A stretch of 64,000 bases of DNA from Lepas anatifera (GCA_034440635.1 JAOTON010001252.1:278501-342500); one strand, 5' to 3'. Positions 10,818-21,885 are shown, numbered from the stretch's first letter. Made by a program: numbers and translations. The notes: a model not told the origin generated them from the sequence alone.

Positions 10818-10995
10818 CACACTGTGCTTTAATCGTCTCGTATATACATTAATAAAGCAAGTTCGATACACACTCGTTCAATTATACACAATAATTCAAC
10901 TCTCTCTTTCACTCCCACAATTCCTCACACAATTTATAATTCTCGAGACTCATCATTTTGCGCGTGGTTTTGTTCCTACGCACTCCTGCCACACT
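10818..10995 (-). repeat. Putative 3' LTR of the minus-strand gypsy fragment
   Basis: Read on the minus strand, a polypurine run (AGTCAGGGGGAG) ends at 10996 and is followed by TGTGGCAGGAGTGCG, a plausible LTR start. A TG...CA end is possible near 10818. There is no second LTR in the window for comparison, so both the limits and the LTR identity are inferred. Confidence 0.4.
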
Positions 10996-11042
10996 CCCCC
11001 TGACTTTCAAGTCACAGAACCTCTCCTAAACCCCCGTAAATT

Positions 11043-12062
11043 AGCTAGTTGTCGGCGCCTGACTGGCCTGCGGCGCTCCTGCGGGGGCGCAGCTCGCGTA
11101 CGTGTCTCGTGACGCCATTGATTTCAACGACCTGATCTGAGAGCACACGGTTTACAACCCCCCCCATGGTACTGCCTATCACAGCGGGCGTCTGGAGGTC
11201 TTATCCAAACTGGGTCACCGGACTGGTACGGGTTTCCCACTCGTGCAGTGTCAGCTTCCACTTGCGATGTGGTGCCCTTCACGCGCACCTCGTATCGATG
11301 CACGCCGTTAGCTGGTGCAGACTTGGGCGAATTCCCATCACGTGGCGTAAGGTTGTACCAGTAGACGGGCTCGGGGACTGAGCAGTTCATTCTGGCGGCA
11401 ATTACATTTACGCTGCGATGACAGCGTTCTGCGATGCCGTTTCCAGACGCCACATACGCGCACCGAAAACGTGTTTGCACCGGCCAACACGTCAGAAAGG
11501 CAGTGAAGGCCGCGCTCCGAAATGCGGTGTCGTTGTCGGTCAATATTTCAGAAGGATCTCCCCTTTCTTGGAAAACGGCCTCCAAAACTGTGATGACAGC
11601 CGCACTCGTACGGAGCCGCAGCGGGCACCAGACAGCAAAGCGGCTGGGACCACAGTCGATGAGTGTCAGGTACATTCTGCCTCTGTAGTATGTCACGTCC
11701 ATCGCGATGCGTTGTCATGTTCCACTCACGCCCAGACTGCCTGTCGACCACTTCACCGGGGCGGGGTCGATTGACTGGCATTCGGCGCATTCTCTTAAAA
11801 TCTCTCGAACATCCTTCTTTGTCAGTGTGGGGATCACCCTTCTACCGAAGTAAAGTGTGCGATTAACGCCAGGATGCCCACACGATTTGTGGATCTCAGA
11901 TATTTGCTGTTGCGTATCCGTACAAGCCGCCAGTCCACACTGCTGCTGTGATATCTCTGGTCCTGACGCAGCGGTCTTCAGCCACCTGCTCGGGACCCTC
12001 GTGAGCGCATCAGCTCTGTTGTCGGCTGATGCGACCAGTTGGACGGACAGCTCGAGACTGTA
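11043..12062 (-). pseudogene. Ty3/gypsy-type pol, RNase H end and integrase
   Basis: The minus strand starts with the end of an RNase H region (ASADNRADALTRVPSRWL). It continues with a HHCC zinc domain (HKSCGHPGVNRT...CAECQ) and the integrase core: MDVTYY (first Asp), LTDNDTAF (second Asp) and GNGIAERCHRSV (Glu). The core is open from 11702 to 11124. An in-frame stop just before it and a frameshift near 11180 break the gene. After that shift the sequence continues as VVEINGVTRHVRELRPR, typical of the DNA-binding C terminus. The upstream side is cut at 12062 by the Penelope-like repeat. Confidence 0.8.
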
Positions 12063-12832
12063 CTCCTTGTTTTTCTTGAGTTTCTAATCTTTTTTGCCTT
12101 CAAAAGACATCTCACGATAAATGCTTTAGGGTATTTTAGTTTTAGAAACGACGAGAAAATGTGATTGATCTCTCCTCTTCGAGGTATTCGTTGCTGCACA
12201 CACGGAGTGCACGGAGGAAAAACCCAATGATTACTCCGGATTTTACTCGCTCACTATGGGCAGAAAAATAATGTATGAAATCCTCAGAGTTGGTTGGCTT
12301 TCTGTATACTTTGAATTTCACTTCGTTGTCAGTCCTCAGAATCTCTACGTCCGGAAAAGGTATTCTGTTGTCTTGCTCAGTTTCGACCGTAAACTGGATG
12401 GAAAGCTCTACATTGTTCATCTGAATCAGTTTGTCTTCCAAATTCATTTCCTCTGGCACTAAAACAAAAATGTCGTCTATATATCTTAGCCATACTGTGT
12501 CAGGTCCCATAATCCCTTCGAAGTGTTGCTCTTCGAGCATTTCCATGAATAAGCAAGCAGCCACGGGGCTCAGAGGAGAACCCATGGCCAGGCCGTTAAC
12601 TTGAGCATACTCCTCGTCCTCGAATGCAAATGCTTGAAAATCTAGGCATAGTTCAACTAGATTGATAAACTGAGCTTTTAGCACAGGGAACTCTTCAGAT
12701 GGAATTTGTTTGATGGCACGTTTAATCGCTTGCGTTGCTCCTTGAACCGGTAAATTAGTGAACAAAGCTTTAACATCGAAGCTCGCCATCTTCTTATTGC
12801 TAAAGTTGAGCTCTCTTATTCGCTGTAGTAGG
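12063..12832 (-). pseudogene. Penelope-like element, inverted partial copy
   Basis: The minus strand encodes the same RT C-terminal half as the plus copy at 12946 (MASFDVKALFTNLPVQG, GSPLSPVAACLFMEML, RYIDDIFVLVP). It differs at only a few sites, then shifts frame near 12140 and ends at 12063, joined to the gypsy fragment. The GIY-YIG part is absent. The two copies form a near-perfect inverted repeat with a spacer of about 70 bp (12833-12902). Confidence 0.85.
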
Positions 12833-12945
12833 TCTCCTGAGTTTATTAAGTGGCTGTCACTGATGGATCCTAGTAGCCTAGTAGCCTGATGGATCCTAGT
12901 AGCCTACTATAGCGAATAAGAGAGCCCAACTTTAGCAATAAGAAG

Positions 12946-14142
12946 ATGGCGAGCTTCGATGTTAAAGCTTTGTTCACTAATGTACCGGTTCAAGGAGCAA
13001 CGCAAGCGATAAAACGTGCCATCAAACAAATTCCATCTGAAGAGTTCCCTGTGCCAAAAGCTCAGTTTTTCAATCTAGTTGAACTATGCCTAGATTTTCA
13101 AACATTTGCATTCGAGGACGAGGAGTATGCTCAAGTTAACGGCCTGGCCATGGGTTCTCCTCTGAGCCCCGTGGCTGCTTGCTTATTCATGGAAATGCTC
13201 GAAGAGCAACACTTCGAAGGGATTATGGGACCTGACACAGTATGGCTAAGATATATAGACGACATTTTTGTTCTAGTGCCAGAGGAAATGAATTTGGAAG
13301 ACAAACTGGTTCAGATGAACAATGTAGAACCTTCCATCCAGTTTACGATCGAAACTGAGCAAGACAACAGAATACCTTTTCTGGACGTAGAGATTCTGAG
13401 GACTGACAACGAAGTGAAATTCAAAGTATACAGAAAGCCAACCAACTCTGAGGATTTCATACATTATTTTTCTGCCCATAGAGAGCGAGTAAACTCCGGA
13501 GTAATCATTGGGTTTTTCCTCCGTGCACTCCGTGTGTGCAGCAACGAATACCTCGAAGAGGAGATCAATCACATTTTCTCGTTGTTTCTAAAACTAAAAT
13601 ACCCTAAAGCATTTATCGTGAGATGTCTTTTGAAGGCAAAACAGATTAGAAACTCAAGAAAAACAAGAGCAACGCCACTGAGCACTATTGTAGGACCGAA
13701 AACATATCAACACGGAATACTAGAAAGGACACTTAAGCAAGCAGAGATTAGGTTTATTGCAAGCACAGGCTTGAAAATAGGAGACCTTATCAAAAAGAAG
13801 CAAGATTCGAAAAACAGCAATGAGAACAGCATCGTCTACAAAATTCCATGTCAAAACTGCACAAGATTCTACTACGGGGAGACGTATCGCGGCCTGCAAA
13901 AACGAATTAACGAACACAAATCAGACCTTAGAAATCATAAAACCACGAGTTCATTTGTAATACACTCCGAACAATTTGTCCACTTACCAAACTGGAAAAA
14001 TGCAGAAATTCTCCACAGAGGTCTACCAAAAAATAGAAGAAAGTTTTTGGAGTCGGCCCTAATTGAACAAAAAGAAAATCTAAATTCCAAGAGAGGAGAT
14101 TTCGCAATATCAAAAATATTGGCAAATATTATCCACGTTTAG
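12946..14142 (+). CDS. Penelope-like element RT and GIY-YIG endonuclease
   Basis: This open frame of 398 codons starts at ATG GCG AGC TTC. The RT palm motifs are FDVKALFTNVP near residue 4, NGLAMGSPLSPVAACLF near 65 and the catalytic RYIDDIFVL near 101. A GIY-YIG endonuclease follows: VYKIPCQNC...FYYGETYRGLQKRINEH near residues 298-325. This combination defines Penelope-like elements. The RT fingers upstream are missing, so the copy is 5'-truncated although the remaining frame is undamaged. After the stop, a CTGAAGAAG...CGAAACGCG motif near 14204 resembles the hammerhead-related motif of Penelope terminal repeats. Confidence 0.85.
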   Translation: MASFDVKALFTNVPVQGATQAIKRAIKQIPSEEFPVPKAQFFNLVELCLDFQTFAFEDEEYAQVNGLAMGSPLSPVAACLFMEMLEEQHFEGIMGPDTVWLRYIDDIFVLVPEEMNLEDKLVQMNNVEPSIQFTIETEQDNRIPFLDVEILRTDNEVKFKVYRKPTNSEDFIHYFSAHRERVNSGVIIGFFLRALRVCSNEYLEEEINHIFSLFLKLKYPKAFIVRCLLKAKQIRNSRKTRATPLSTIVGPKTYQHGILERTLKQAEIRFIASTGLKIGDLIKKKQDSKNSNENSIVYKIPCQNCTRFYYGETYRGLQKRINEHKSDLRNHKTTSSFVIHSEQFVHLPNWKNAEILHRGLPKNRRKFLESALIEQKENLNSKRGDFAISKILANIIHV

Positions 14143-14289
14143 CCCACGTGAGTTCACAGAAACCTTCATGCGTCAACGGATAATTCTACCCTTCAAACAC
14201 ACGCTGAAGAAGTTACGAAACGCGTCCGTGTGCTTGCTTTTGAATATATATTTAATATCCAACTTGTCAGCGTGTTCCTTTACCTGTAT

Positions 14290-15808
14290 CGTTCTGTCAA
14301 ATGGATCCTCAACAATACGCAACGCACTTGATGACCTTAAAGTCCATAAGGCATGTGGGCCTGACAATATCAGTGCTCGCATTATCAAGGAATGTTCTGC
14401 ACAACTTGTGGTACCTTTACGAAAATCAGTAGGCCAGGGCATTTTCCCGACTAGATGGGCGGAGGCCAGTATCATTCCCATTTTCAAAAAAGGTTCTAAA
14501 AAGTCTCCCTCAAACTACCGCGCAATTTCGCTTCTCCCTATCTTTGGAAAAATCTTGGAAAGGTGTGTCTATACATCACTGTGGAACCATGTGCACCCCG
14601 TTATGACAGAGAAACAGCATGGATTCATTCCTCACCACTCATATGAAACCAATTTGGCCTGCCTTTTGAAAATGGCGTGGGACTCAGTTTTTCGGGAAAC
14701 CAAACAGATGTAATATACACAGACTTTTCTGCGGCGTTTCAGAGTTTGAATCATAATCTCTTAATTTACAAACTGCACAATTCTTACAATATTTCCGGTA
14801 ATGCACTAGATTGGCTAACATCTTTCTTGACAATTCGAAAGCAACGCGTTATTGTAAACAGTACATGTTCGGATTGGACACCTGTCCGCTCTGGCACACC
14901 TGAGGGCAGTTTGCTATCTCCCCTTCTGTTTGCTCTGTTTATCAACGATCTACCGATGAGAATTAGCAAAATGCAAACATTTCACCATTACATTAAGACG
15001 GTGCCCAATTGAGACAGCATATGAAATTCAAAATTTACCCCTTGAAAAAGTTACAACGATAGGGGATCTCGGTGTCTGGCTTGACTCAAAATTAATATTT
15101 GTTGATCATATAGATTTTACTGTTAGAAAAGCAAACAAAATGTTAGGAATATTAATAAGATCTTTTCCGGCAAGTCGAGTCCCCGGTCGACTTAAGTGCG
15201 ATCCAATACTTGCAGCCTATTTTGGAAACTTTCGGTCCATTTTAGAATATGGATGCGTCATTTGGGGTGGTGCCTCAAAAGCTCAACTAGAAAGATTAAA
15301 CGAAATTCAGCATAAGTTTCTCATCTGGTTAGCCTCACACGCACACTACTCCCGGCCTTCACAATATCTATCCTATTCGGAACTTCTTGTTCACTTCAAG
15401 GTATCGAGCCTGGCGAGTAGACGGGTCCCATACGATATTCTATTCGTCCATAAAATTTTAACTGGAAATGCTGACTGGGCCTATCTACTCGGATGTTTCC
15501 CCTTACACATTCCAACTAGGAATACGAGAGCATCGGCAAATAGTTTGTTACACATTCCATTTGCAAGGGTAGAGACATTAAAACGCGGGTCGTTTTGCCG
15601 AGCCGCGACAAACATAAACATATTTGTTCACTCCCAGCCTCAATCTGACCTCTTTCACGATTCTCCCTCTGCTTTTAAATCCCAAGTAAAAAAAGTATGT
15701 TAAACAACTGACGAGCTAGGTATGTGTGGTGTTATAAACGAGATGAGCAGTACTTGGGTGATGTACGATAACCTGTTGCTCATCAACTGCAATAAATAAA
15801 TAAATAAG
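14290..15808 (+). pseudogene. Jockey/CR1-like LINE, 3' part with RT deletion
   Basis: The plus strand encodes ACGPDNISARIIKE, IIPIFKKGSKKSPSNYRAIS and GFIPHHSYETNL up to about 14700. After a frameshift comes IYTDFSAAFQSLNH (first catalytic Asp) and SGTPEGSLLSPLLFALFIND. The expected F/YADD block and following residues are missing: the text jumps near 15000 to ETAYEIQNLPLEKVTTIGDLGV. The C-terminal part (15140-15703) is open and ends in a stop, and an (AATA)n tail (15790-15808) marks the 3' end of the insertion. Loss of the catalytic Asp pair makes the RT inactive. Confidence 0.8.
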
Positions 15809-16135
15809 GGCCCTCTAGTCAGCTGGGCCTTCTATAGACGATACCGAGGGCCCGTTTGGCCCTCTAAATCCACCGAGAACCTGTGTGGCTTGTTATTTAA
15901 AACAGCAGACAATTTGTGACCCGCAAGATGTTTTGTGGTTATTATGCCTCTACAACCCACCTAGCCTATAGCCAGCACGGTCCACTGTAACCCACAGGAC
16001 TGTCCACCACCAGCAGAACCAGCTGGTCCCTCCTTTGAACCCTCGCCCCAGTGGGGGTGTTTGAACACCCCCTCAGACTTTTCCGGTGGCACGAATAAAC
16101 GGCGGCGCGAAGCGCTGCCATGCTTCAGGCATTTT
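15809..16135. repeat. Interspersed repeat with GGGCCCTCTAGTCAGC and a GC hairpin module
   Basis: No gene is seen. The motif CTAGTCAGCTGGGCC recurs in related form near 18970 and (inverted) near 31370, so this is a dispersed repeat family. At 16045-16120 a GGGGGTGTTTGAACACCCCC stem is followed by CGGCGGCGCGAAGCGCTGCC, a module found at many other sites in the window. Confidence 0.55.
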
Positions 16136-17800
16136 GACCATACTCACCTACAGACGAAATTTTACCCATATGCTTCTAAAAATACCATAAAAGCTTTGTC
16201 TAGATCTCTTTAAGGACGAATTAGGAGTTCTGGCTCATGAGAAATATAATTCAAAAAGCTAAATTTTGAATATATTACACATTTTTTAATTTTTAAAAAT
16301 CTATAAAAAACTTTTCTTATGACTTATTTTAAACTTTTTGAGGCTCATATTACTCTTTTTCCCTTATTTATAAGATTCAGCAATAAAAAGAATGGAGACT
16401 TTAACAGAAAGCGAGTTCTGAGCTCCCAAACGTTCCGATCCCCACTTTTGTGAGGTTCGTGCGCCAGCGCGACCCGCCGTCGCTGCGAGTATCAAACGTC
16501 TCTGGTCACGAACAAAGTGTCAATGATGGGATTGGTGGGACATGAGGATAAGAATGTATTTAAAATAATAAATTTTAATCAATGTCCTATTCCCCAACAC
16601 CCGCACTGGAGAGGAGTCTGACACGCGCACTGGAGGGGGGACTGGTAGGCCGCCTGAGCTCTCGGAAACTAAGAGACTTAGAAAAACTCCGGCTGAGGAC
16701 TGTGTGGGAACTATTGAAATCTATATTATGCTCGATTTTAATTGACCTAGATCAGTATCGTCAAGTTCAAACGAGGTGATAAAGGTCAAGTATTAGCCGT
16801 GCTGGGGATTCATCTGGAAATGCCGTGATTAAGCGCAAGACGTCCAGAATGCACTAAAAACGGACCAAGGTCATAGTGAGAACGTCCAAAGAATGTAAAC
16901 TTAACTTTTAGGGTTAAGGTCATTCAAGGTCATTAACCTATGACGACACAATATGACATATTCCCTATAATCACACCATGACTAGCACCATAGCAACCGT
17001 TGGACGGGAAATCAGGGTTTACTTTTACCCATGACATTTTTATATACGTCATACTGGGTAACGCCATGCGACCGGAAGCACCGGACCAATGACTTTGAGA
17101 ATGCTGGTATGACCTTGAACTGTGACCTTGACCTTCATGTGGGGTGAACTTGACATATAATCTCGTTTTCTATGGCGCTATAACATTGCCCGACGGCCTT
17201 TGATACACGCGAACTAGTGCAACCGCGCGATTGCGGCGATCTCAAAATAAAGGGTTTAACTTTGAAAGCCCATAATTGCAAAATCGGGATCGATTCTCAA
17301 GATTATTTGATCGATCGAAGTGCCATTTGATATTCTCAGAAAGTAGCTGAATAAAGTTTTTTGGCCACGAAGGGTTCTCCGGCCACCAATAAAAAGTAGG
17401 TGGGGACCTTCGAGGCTCCCCTTCAGTGTGCTTGTTAACACGCGCTGGTATGAGGCCCCGGGCCACCTTTACTAGCATGGGGGGTAAAAATCCCCTATAA
17501 TCTCAGCAAGCATGTTTGGAAGGGAAAACGGAAAGCAGTGCTCCATGGCTTGCCTCGATCTCTACTGAAAATGCTTATACAACTCTTCGCTCGGCTCATT
17601 GTTGGGGTCTCGAGAGGCCAAGGTATGTTTACATACGAATGCAATGGAAACTTACCTTTGTATCGTAAGGGCTAACAGACTATAAAATAAGAAAGTTATT
17701 GCCATCCTTGAAATTTATGTGCAAAAACAAAAAGTACTCAAATTTAGCAATTGAGCTCAGAAAACGTTGAACATTTTAGCTACTGAGCTCAGGAACATTG
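16136..17800. repeat. 1.7-kb interspersed repeat, copy 1
   Basis: This segment aligns by eye with 44870-46590 over its whole length in the same orientation (for example AGACGAAATTTTACC, CCCACTTTTGTGAGGTTC and CTCAAAATAAAGGGTTTA in both). No coding capacity was found. The TGACCTTGACC-rich middle is typical of several repeats here. Confidence 0.75.
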
Positions 17801-17826
17801 AAATTTTTTTATGAAATTAATTTTTT

Positions 17827-17847
17827 CCCCCCCCCCCCCCCCCCCCC
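17827..17847 (+). repeat. Poly-C run of 21 bases
   Basis: An uninterrupted run of C follows a T-rich stretch. It interrupts the similarity between this region and the copy near 46590. Confidence 0.9.
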
Positions 17848-18066
17848 ATTGAAATATCTAAAAACTCAAGCGAATAGTCCGATGTACGCGTCCGATACTG
17901 GATTGCCCGAGGCTATAACTCTGAAACGATTATCCGGACGAGACTGAAAATGCCACAGTCGTTTTCAGCACTACTGAAAACCCTAGTCCCAAATTTTCAT
18001 GAAAATCTGAGATATGAGGGTGTTATTTCAACCCATAGATTTGTCGATTTGTCGTGGAATGCCCCA
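17848..18066 (-). repeat. Terminus of the GGGGCATTCCA transposon family
   Basis: On the minus strand this end reads GGGGCATTCCACGACAAATC and then ATGAGGGTGTTA...CTCAGATTTTC. It is close to the start at 44735 and shares its first 11 bases with the ends of the 40102-43344 element. The partner end was not identified. Confidence 0.55.
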
Positions 18067-19100
18067 TAGATGGCATAGGGCCAGGCACGGATCCTGACCT
18101 CTACACTTAAAATGCATGGAAAAAAACATAGATTGGCCGAAAAATAATATATTTCTGTAGCTACCGCTTGGAATACCTTCGTATTCTCCAAATCATTGCA
18201 TCCTAGGCCCTTTTATTGGTTCATATTGCAAGCTTGGACCTGTGACCTATGAGAGGTCATCTGGGGCTACTTAAGCAGGGTTTCAGACTTGAGTCAATAA
18301 CTGTGCAAGACATTAATATAAAGCTAATATTGTGATACCATTACGTTGGATTGTTATTTTGAAGCGAATGATATGCATATTGATTATTGTATAACAGTGA
18401 TTGACAGGTATTCACATTTCGACATCTGCTGTGTTGGTTGAAATGTGAATATTGACTATGCTAGGTTAGATAGTGACCTTGAACTGACCTTAGGTCGGGC
18501 CATTTTTATGTTTTGATCAAGCATGGTTATATTATACATCATTCGAGTGGCGGTAACGAGGTGCATACACGAAATGGTGCTTAAAAATGATTATAACTGA
18601 ACTCTATCAGACACCAGAACCCAGAAACTCTTCCCTAACATACCACCTTCTTGACCTGTCAGGACTTCAATATTGACCTGACCCAAAAAAGGTGACCAAT
18701 GCAGTTTCGTCATGAATTTTTATGGGTCAACCACGTGCGATCGCTTTTTTCGCTATCCCGCTTGGAAGGCATGTTCGAAGGGGGGATTTGAAACCCCCCA
18801 CCAGGACGAAAGCGGCTCGGAGGCCCACCGGTCACCGTGGTTATAACTCAACTCCCTTAGTAACCAGCAGGGCCTACTGGGACTATCAGAAGAAGCATAT
18901 GTCACTATAGGACTGTTTGAAACCAGTTGGACCCACGATTGATCTATACCCCGTTATCAATGGGAGGGCCCTTTTAGTCAGCTGGAGACTTCGTAAATAG
19001 ATTCGAAGCGACCTGGTGGCCCTCTGCATCCAGTATGGTTCTCTGTAACTAATTACAGAAGGCCCCAGGGGTGTAACTTTGTGAAATTGTTTAGGGGTGC
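18067..19100. repeat. TGACCT-rich repeat followed by a GGGCC-type repeat
   Basis: From 18067 to about 18860 the sequence is similar to 47100-47600 (for example GGTCATCTGGGGCTACTTAAGCAG and GTGACCTTGACCTGACC-like text). From about 18910 to 19100 it belongs to the same dispersed family as 15809 and 31260. A 65-bp insert at 18384-18448 interrupts it. No gene is seen. Confidence 0.65.
18384..18448. mobile_element. 65-bp hairpin insert, TSD ATATTGA
   Basis: The insert begins TTATTGTATAACAGTG and contains TTCACATTTC...GAAATGTGA as a hairpin. ATATTGA flanks it on both sides (18377-18383 and 18449-18455). The related copies at 20155 and 47380 lack it, so they act as empty sites. It shares TTGTATAACAGTG and CTGCTGTGTTGGTT with the insert at 61078-61201. 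Confidence 0.7.
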
Positions 19101-19544
19101 TTTTTCCTAGCCAGCCCATACAATTTTTTTCTGGCGATGTTAGGTGATGAAAAACGTTAAGAAGGGATAAAAACTTTACAGTCTGGTTGAAACATCTCTA
19201 ATGTCTCATTTCTTGCTTTATTTGCACTCCACACTGTTCCCCCCGCGGGCTAAAACATGTTTTGGTCCCCTGGTTTCAGTGTTTGGGGGAGCATGACCCT
19301 GTCCCCCCCACCCACCCCCGGATCTGCCAGTGACTGGACATACTTTAAGCCATACGCCCAAAATCCGTGGTGGCGGCTGCAACCCTAACTTTCGGACTAT
19401 GGGGGCAGTGCCCATTTTCCAGCCGTTTCCGTACCTTGTTTTCGGTAACAAATCAAGCGATAAGCCGGGTCATTTTTGACCCCCACCAACATCGGAAACC
19501 ATTTCACACAACTTCAAAATAGTTCTTGCGCCCATGCTTTATTA
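19101..19544. other. No gene seen
   Basis: No coding region or named repeat was recognised. The TTTAGGGGTGCTTTT motif at 19090-19105 recurs three times near 31200. Confidence 0.4.
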
Positions 19545-20167
19545 ACCCTCACCCCGGTGAAGGGTAGTTGAACACCCTCGAATTTTCCGGTGGCACGAAA
19601 AAACGGGGGCGTGAAGCGCCGCCGTACTTGGCACATCTTATCCTTGATCGATTTCGCAACTTTCCCCAAATCTTTAAGGTTAGGTCATCTCAGGTCAGGT
19701 CACCAATGTAGGTCAAGCGACCTCACCTCCAAAAATGTTTAAGGTGGCATAAGTAAGAAGTGGGTGAATCTATCATATTGAAACTTATGCCACATAATGG
19801 GCCGAACGAGTGCTACAAAACATTATCAGGGATTTTTAATATAAATGACCTAAGGTCAGATACGGATCATGCCCTCTGCTTTGGAAATAGATGGGAAAAC
19901 AATTTGGGCTGTATTTGTGTAGATAAAGCTGATAATACCTTTATATGTCCAAATCGGCACGAATTGGATCATATAAATTGCATCCTGGGCCGCTTTTCAG
20001 GTTCATGTTGCAATTTTTACCTGCGACCTCTGAGAGGCCATCTGGGCTACTTAAGCAGTTTTCAGACTTACGTCAATAACTGCATGAAATGATGATACAG
20101 CTTTTATTTTGATACCATTACGTTTGGATTGCTATTGCAAGTCGATTTATATGTATATTGACTATGA
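19545..20167 (+). repeat. Large foldback repeat, left arm, outer part
   Basis: This begins with AACCCTCAC and a GC hairpin (CGTGAAGCGCCGCCG near 19610). It continues through TGACCT-rich text that is nearly the same as the solitary copy at 46785-47385 and is mirrored, in inverse orientation, at 28621-29000. The gypsy element inserted at 20168 cuts it from its continuation at 25586. Confidence 0.75.
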
Positions 20168-20323
20168 TGTTATGTGGGCTGCTGCACGGGCTACTCCATT
20201 GTGCGCTGACCGTGACGTCAGCTCAGGTCACATTTTGGTTGGCTGCGGCTGACCCAGATGGTCTCTGATCATGAATACACCAGTCGAGACGGAAAGCTCT
20301 TTGGACGAGGACGTGCTACAACA
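20168..20323 (+). repeat. Gypsy 5' LTR, containing the gag start codon
   Basis: It runs from TGTTATGTGGGC to GTGCTACAACA and matches 25430-25585 along its whole length. The ATG of gag (20271) lies inside it, so U5 appears to be coding. A TGGCGTTCAGG stretch one base after the LTR may be the primer-binding site; the tRNA was not identified. Confidence 0.75.
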
Positions 20324-21885
20324 GTGGCGTTCAGGCGGACTTGCATGGGCGATGGCGTCCCTTGGTGGACCGGCACGGGCTTTTGACGCCGGAAGAGAGA
20401 GCTTTGGTGCCTACACTCGATGGCTGGAGCAGTACTTTATCGCAAATAGTGTTCGTGAACCAGAGTTGAAGCGAGCAGTGTTTCAGTGTTTTTGAGTGTG
20501 GTCGGAGCCGATACTTTTGCACTGCTGGAAGACTTGTGCGCGCCAACACTGGTGGGAGAGGTGCCGTACAAGCAGCTGCTGGAAGACTTGTGCGCGCCAA
20601 CACTGGTGGGAGAGGTGCCGTACAAGCAGCTGCTGGAAGACTTGTGTTGCCAACACTGGTGGGAGAGGTGCCGTACAAGCAGCTGCTGGAAGACTTGTGC
20701 GCGCCAACACTGGTGGGAGAGGTGCCGTACAAGCAGCTGCTGGAAGACTTGTGCGCGCCAACACTGGTGGGAGAGGTGCCGTACAAGCAGCTGCTGGAAG
20801 ACTTGTGCGCGCCAACACTGGTGGGAGAGGTGCCGTACAAGCAGCTGCTGGAAGACTTGTGCGCGCCAACACTGGTGGGAGAGGTGCCGTACAAGCAGCT
20901 GCTGGAAGACTTGTGTTGCCAACACTGGTGGGAGGGGTGCCGTACAAGCAGCTGCTGGAAGACTTGTGCGCGCCAACACTGGTGGGAGAGGTGCCGTACA
21001 AGCAGCTGCTGGAAGACTTGTGCGCGCCAACACTGGTGGGAGAGGTGCCGTACAAGCAGCTGCTGGAAGACTTGTGCGCGCCAACACTGGTGGGAGAGGT
21101 GCCGTACAAGCAGCTGCTGGAAGACTTGTGCGCGCCAACACTGATGGGAGAGGTGCCGTACAAGCAGCTGCTGGAAGACTTGTGCGCGCCAACACTGGTG
21201 GGAGAGGTGCCGTACAAGCAGCTGCTGGAGACTCTGGTGGAACATTACGAGCCCAAGTCATCAGTAATCGTCGCTCGTTTTTCGATTCAACTCGTGCCGA
21301 CAGGAGGCGCACGAGTCTATTGCAGATTTTGTTGCCAGGTTACGGAAGCTAGCAAAATGATGTGAATTCGGTGCCGTAATGGACGAGATGCTGCGTGACC
21401 GACTCGTTTGTGGTGTCAAGAATTCAAGTTTGCAGGCAAACCTGCTCGGCAAGAGCAAGTTGACACTGTCTGCTGCGGTGGCGCTGGCAACTGCCAGTGA
21501 GGCAGCTGAAGCCCAAGCTGCCGAGCTCAGCCAAGCGGCTTCCGACCCTGCGCAGGTGGCTGCAAGCGCGGAGTCAGCTGTCAACCGGTTATCGCAGCTA
21601 TCAGCGCCGGAGGGCAGGAGGCGACCTCGTCCGGCCGCTCCCTCTGCGGCTCGGCGAGTGGACCCGCCCATTCAGAGGGGAGGCAACGCGGGTCAGCGAA
21701 GAGCATCATCACACGCTGGGACGGAAACCTCATCTTTTGGAGCCTGCTATCGTTGCCGAAGTCGCCGACACCTTCCGCGTAACTGTTGGCCCAAGAATCG
21801 CCGCTGTTTTCAGTGCGGTGAGATGGGGCACGTGCGCGAGGCGTGCCGTGCAAGAGGAACTTTTGTGGATCGTGTTGAAGAGTAG
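20271..21885 (+). pseudogene. Gypsy gag, expanded by a 54-bp tandem repeat
   Basis: The frame starts in the LTR (MNTPVETESSLDEDVLQQW) and has a frameshift near 20490. It then enters a repeat region coding LEDLCAPTLVGEVPYKQL over and over. After another break near 21270 it resumes as MDEMLRDRLVCGVKNSSLQ, the usual gag core pattern. Two zinc knuckles close it: CYRCRSRRHLPRNC and CFQCGEMGHVREAC, near 21745-21850. Gag packages element RNA. In relatives the segment that is repeated here occurs once (family knowledge), so the expansion is secondary. Confidence 0.8.
20528..21227 (+). repeat. 54-bp tandem array, 13 units, inside gag
   Basis: Units start with GAAGACTTGTGCGCG at 20528, 20582, 20636, 20689 and so on to 21174, followed by the unique GAGACTCTGG at 21228. 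The unit is 54 bp, which is 18 codons, so normal units keep the frame. Two variant units (20636 and 20905) have TTGCC in place of CGCGCC and are 53 bp long, and each shifts the frame. Units are otherwise almost identical, which points to recent growth. Long open frames in all directions across this array are artefacts. Confidence 0.95.

Noticed and set aside
13861..14240. A functional hammerhead ribozyme after the Penelope ORF
   Set aside because: The core reads CTGAAGA rather than CTGATGA and stem II is very short. It is only a motif resemblance.
20331..21365. Five overlapping open frames of 200-300 codons on both strands
   Set aside because: They are products of the 54-bp array. Only the frame reading LEDLCAPTLVGEVPYKQL is compatible with gag on either side.
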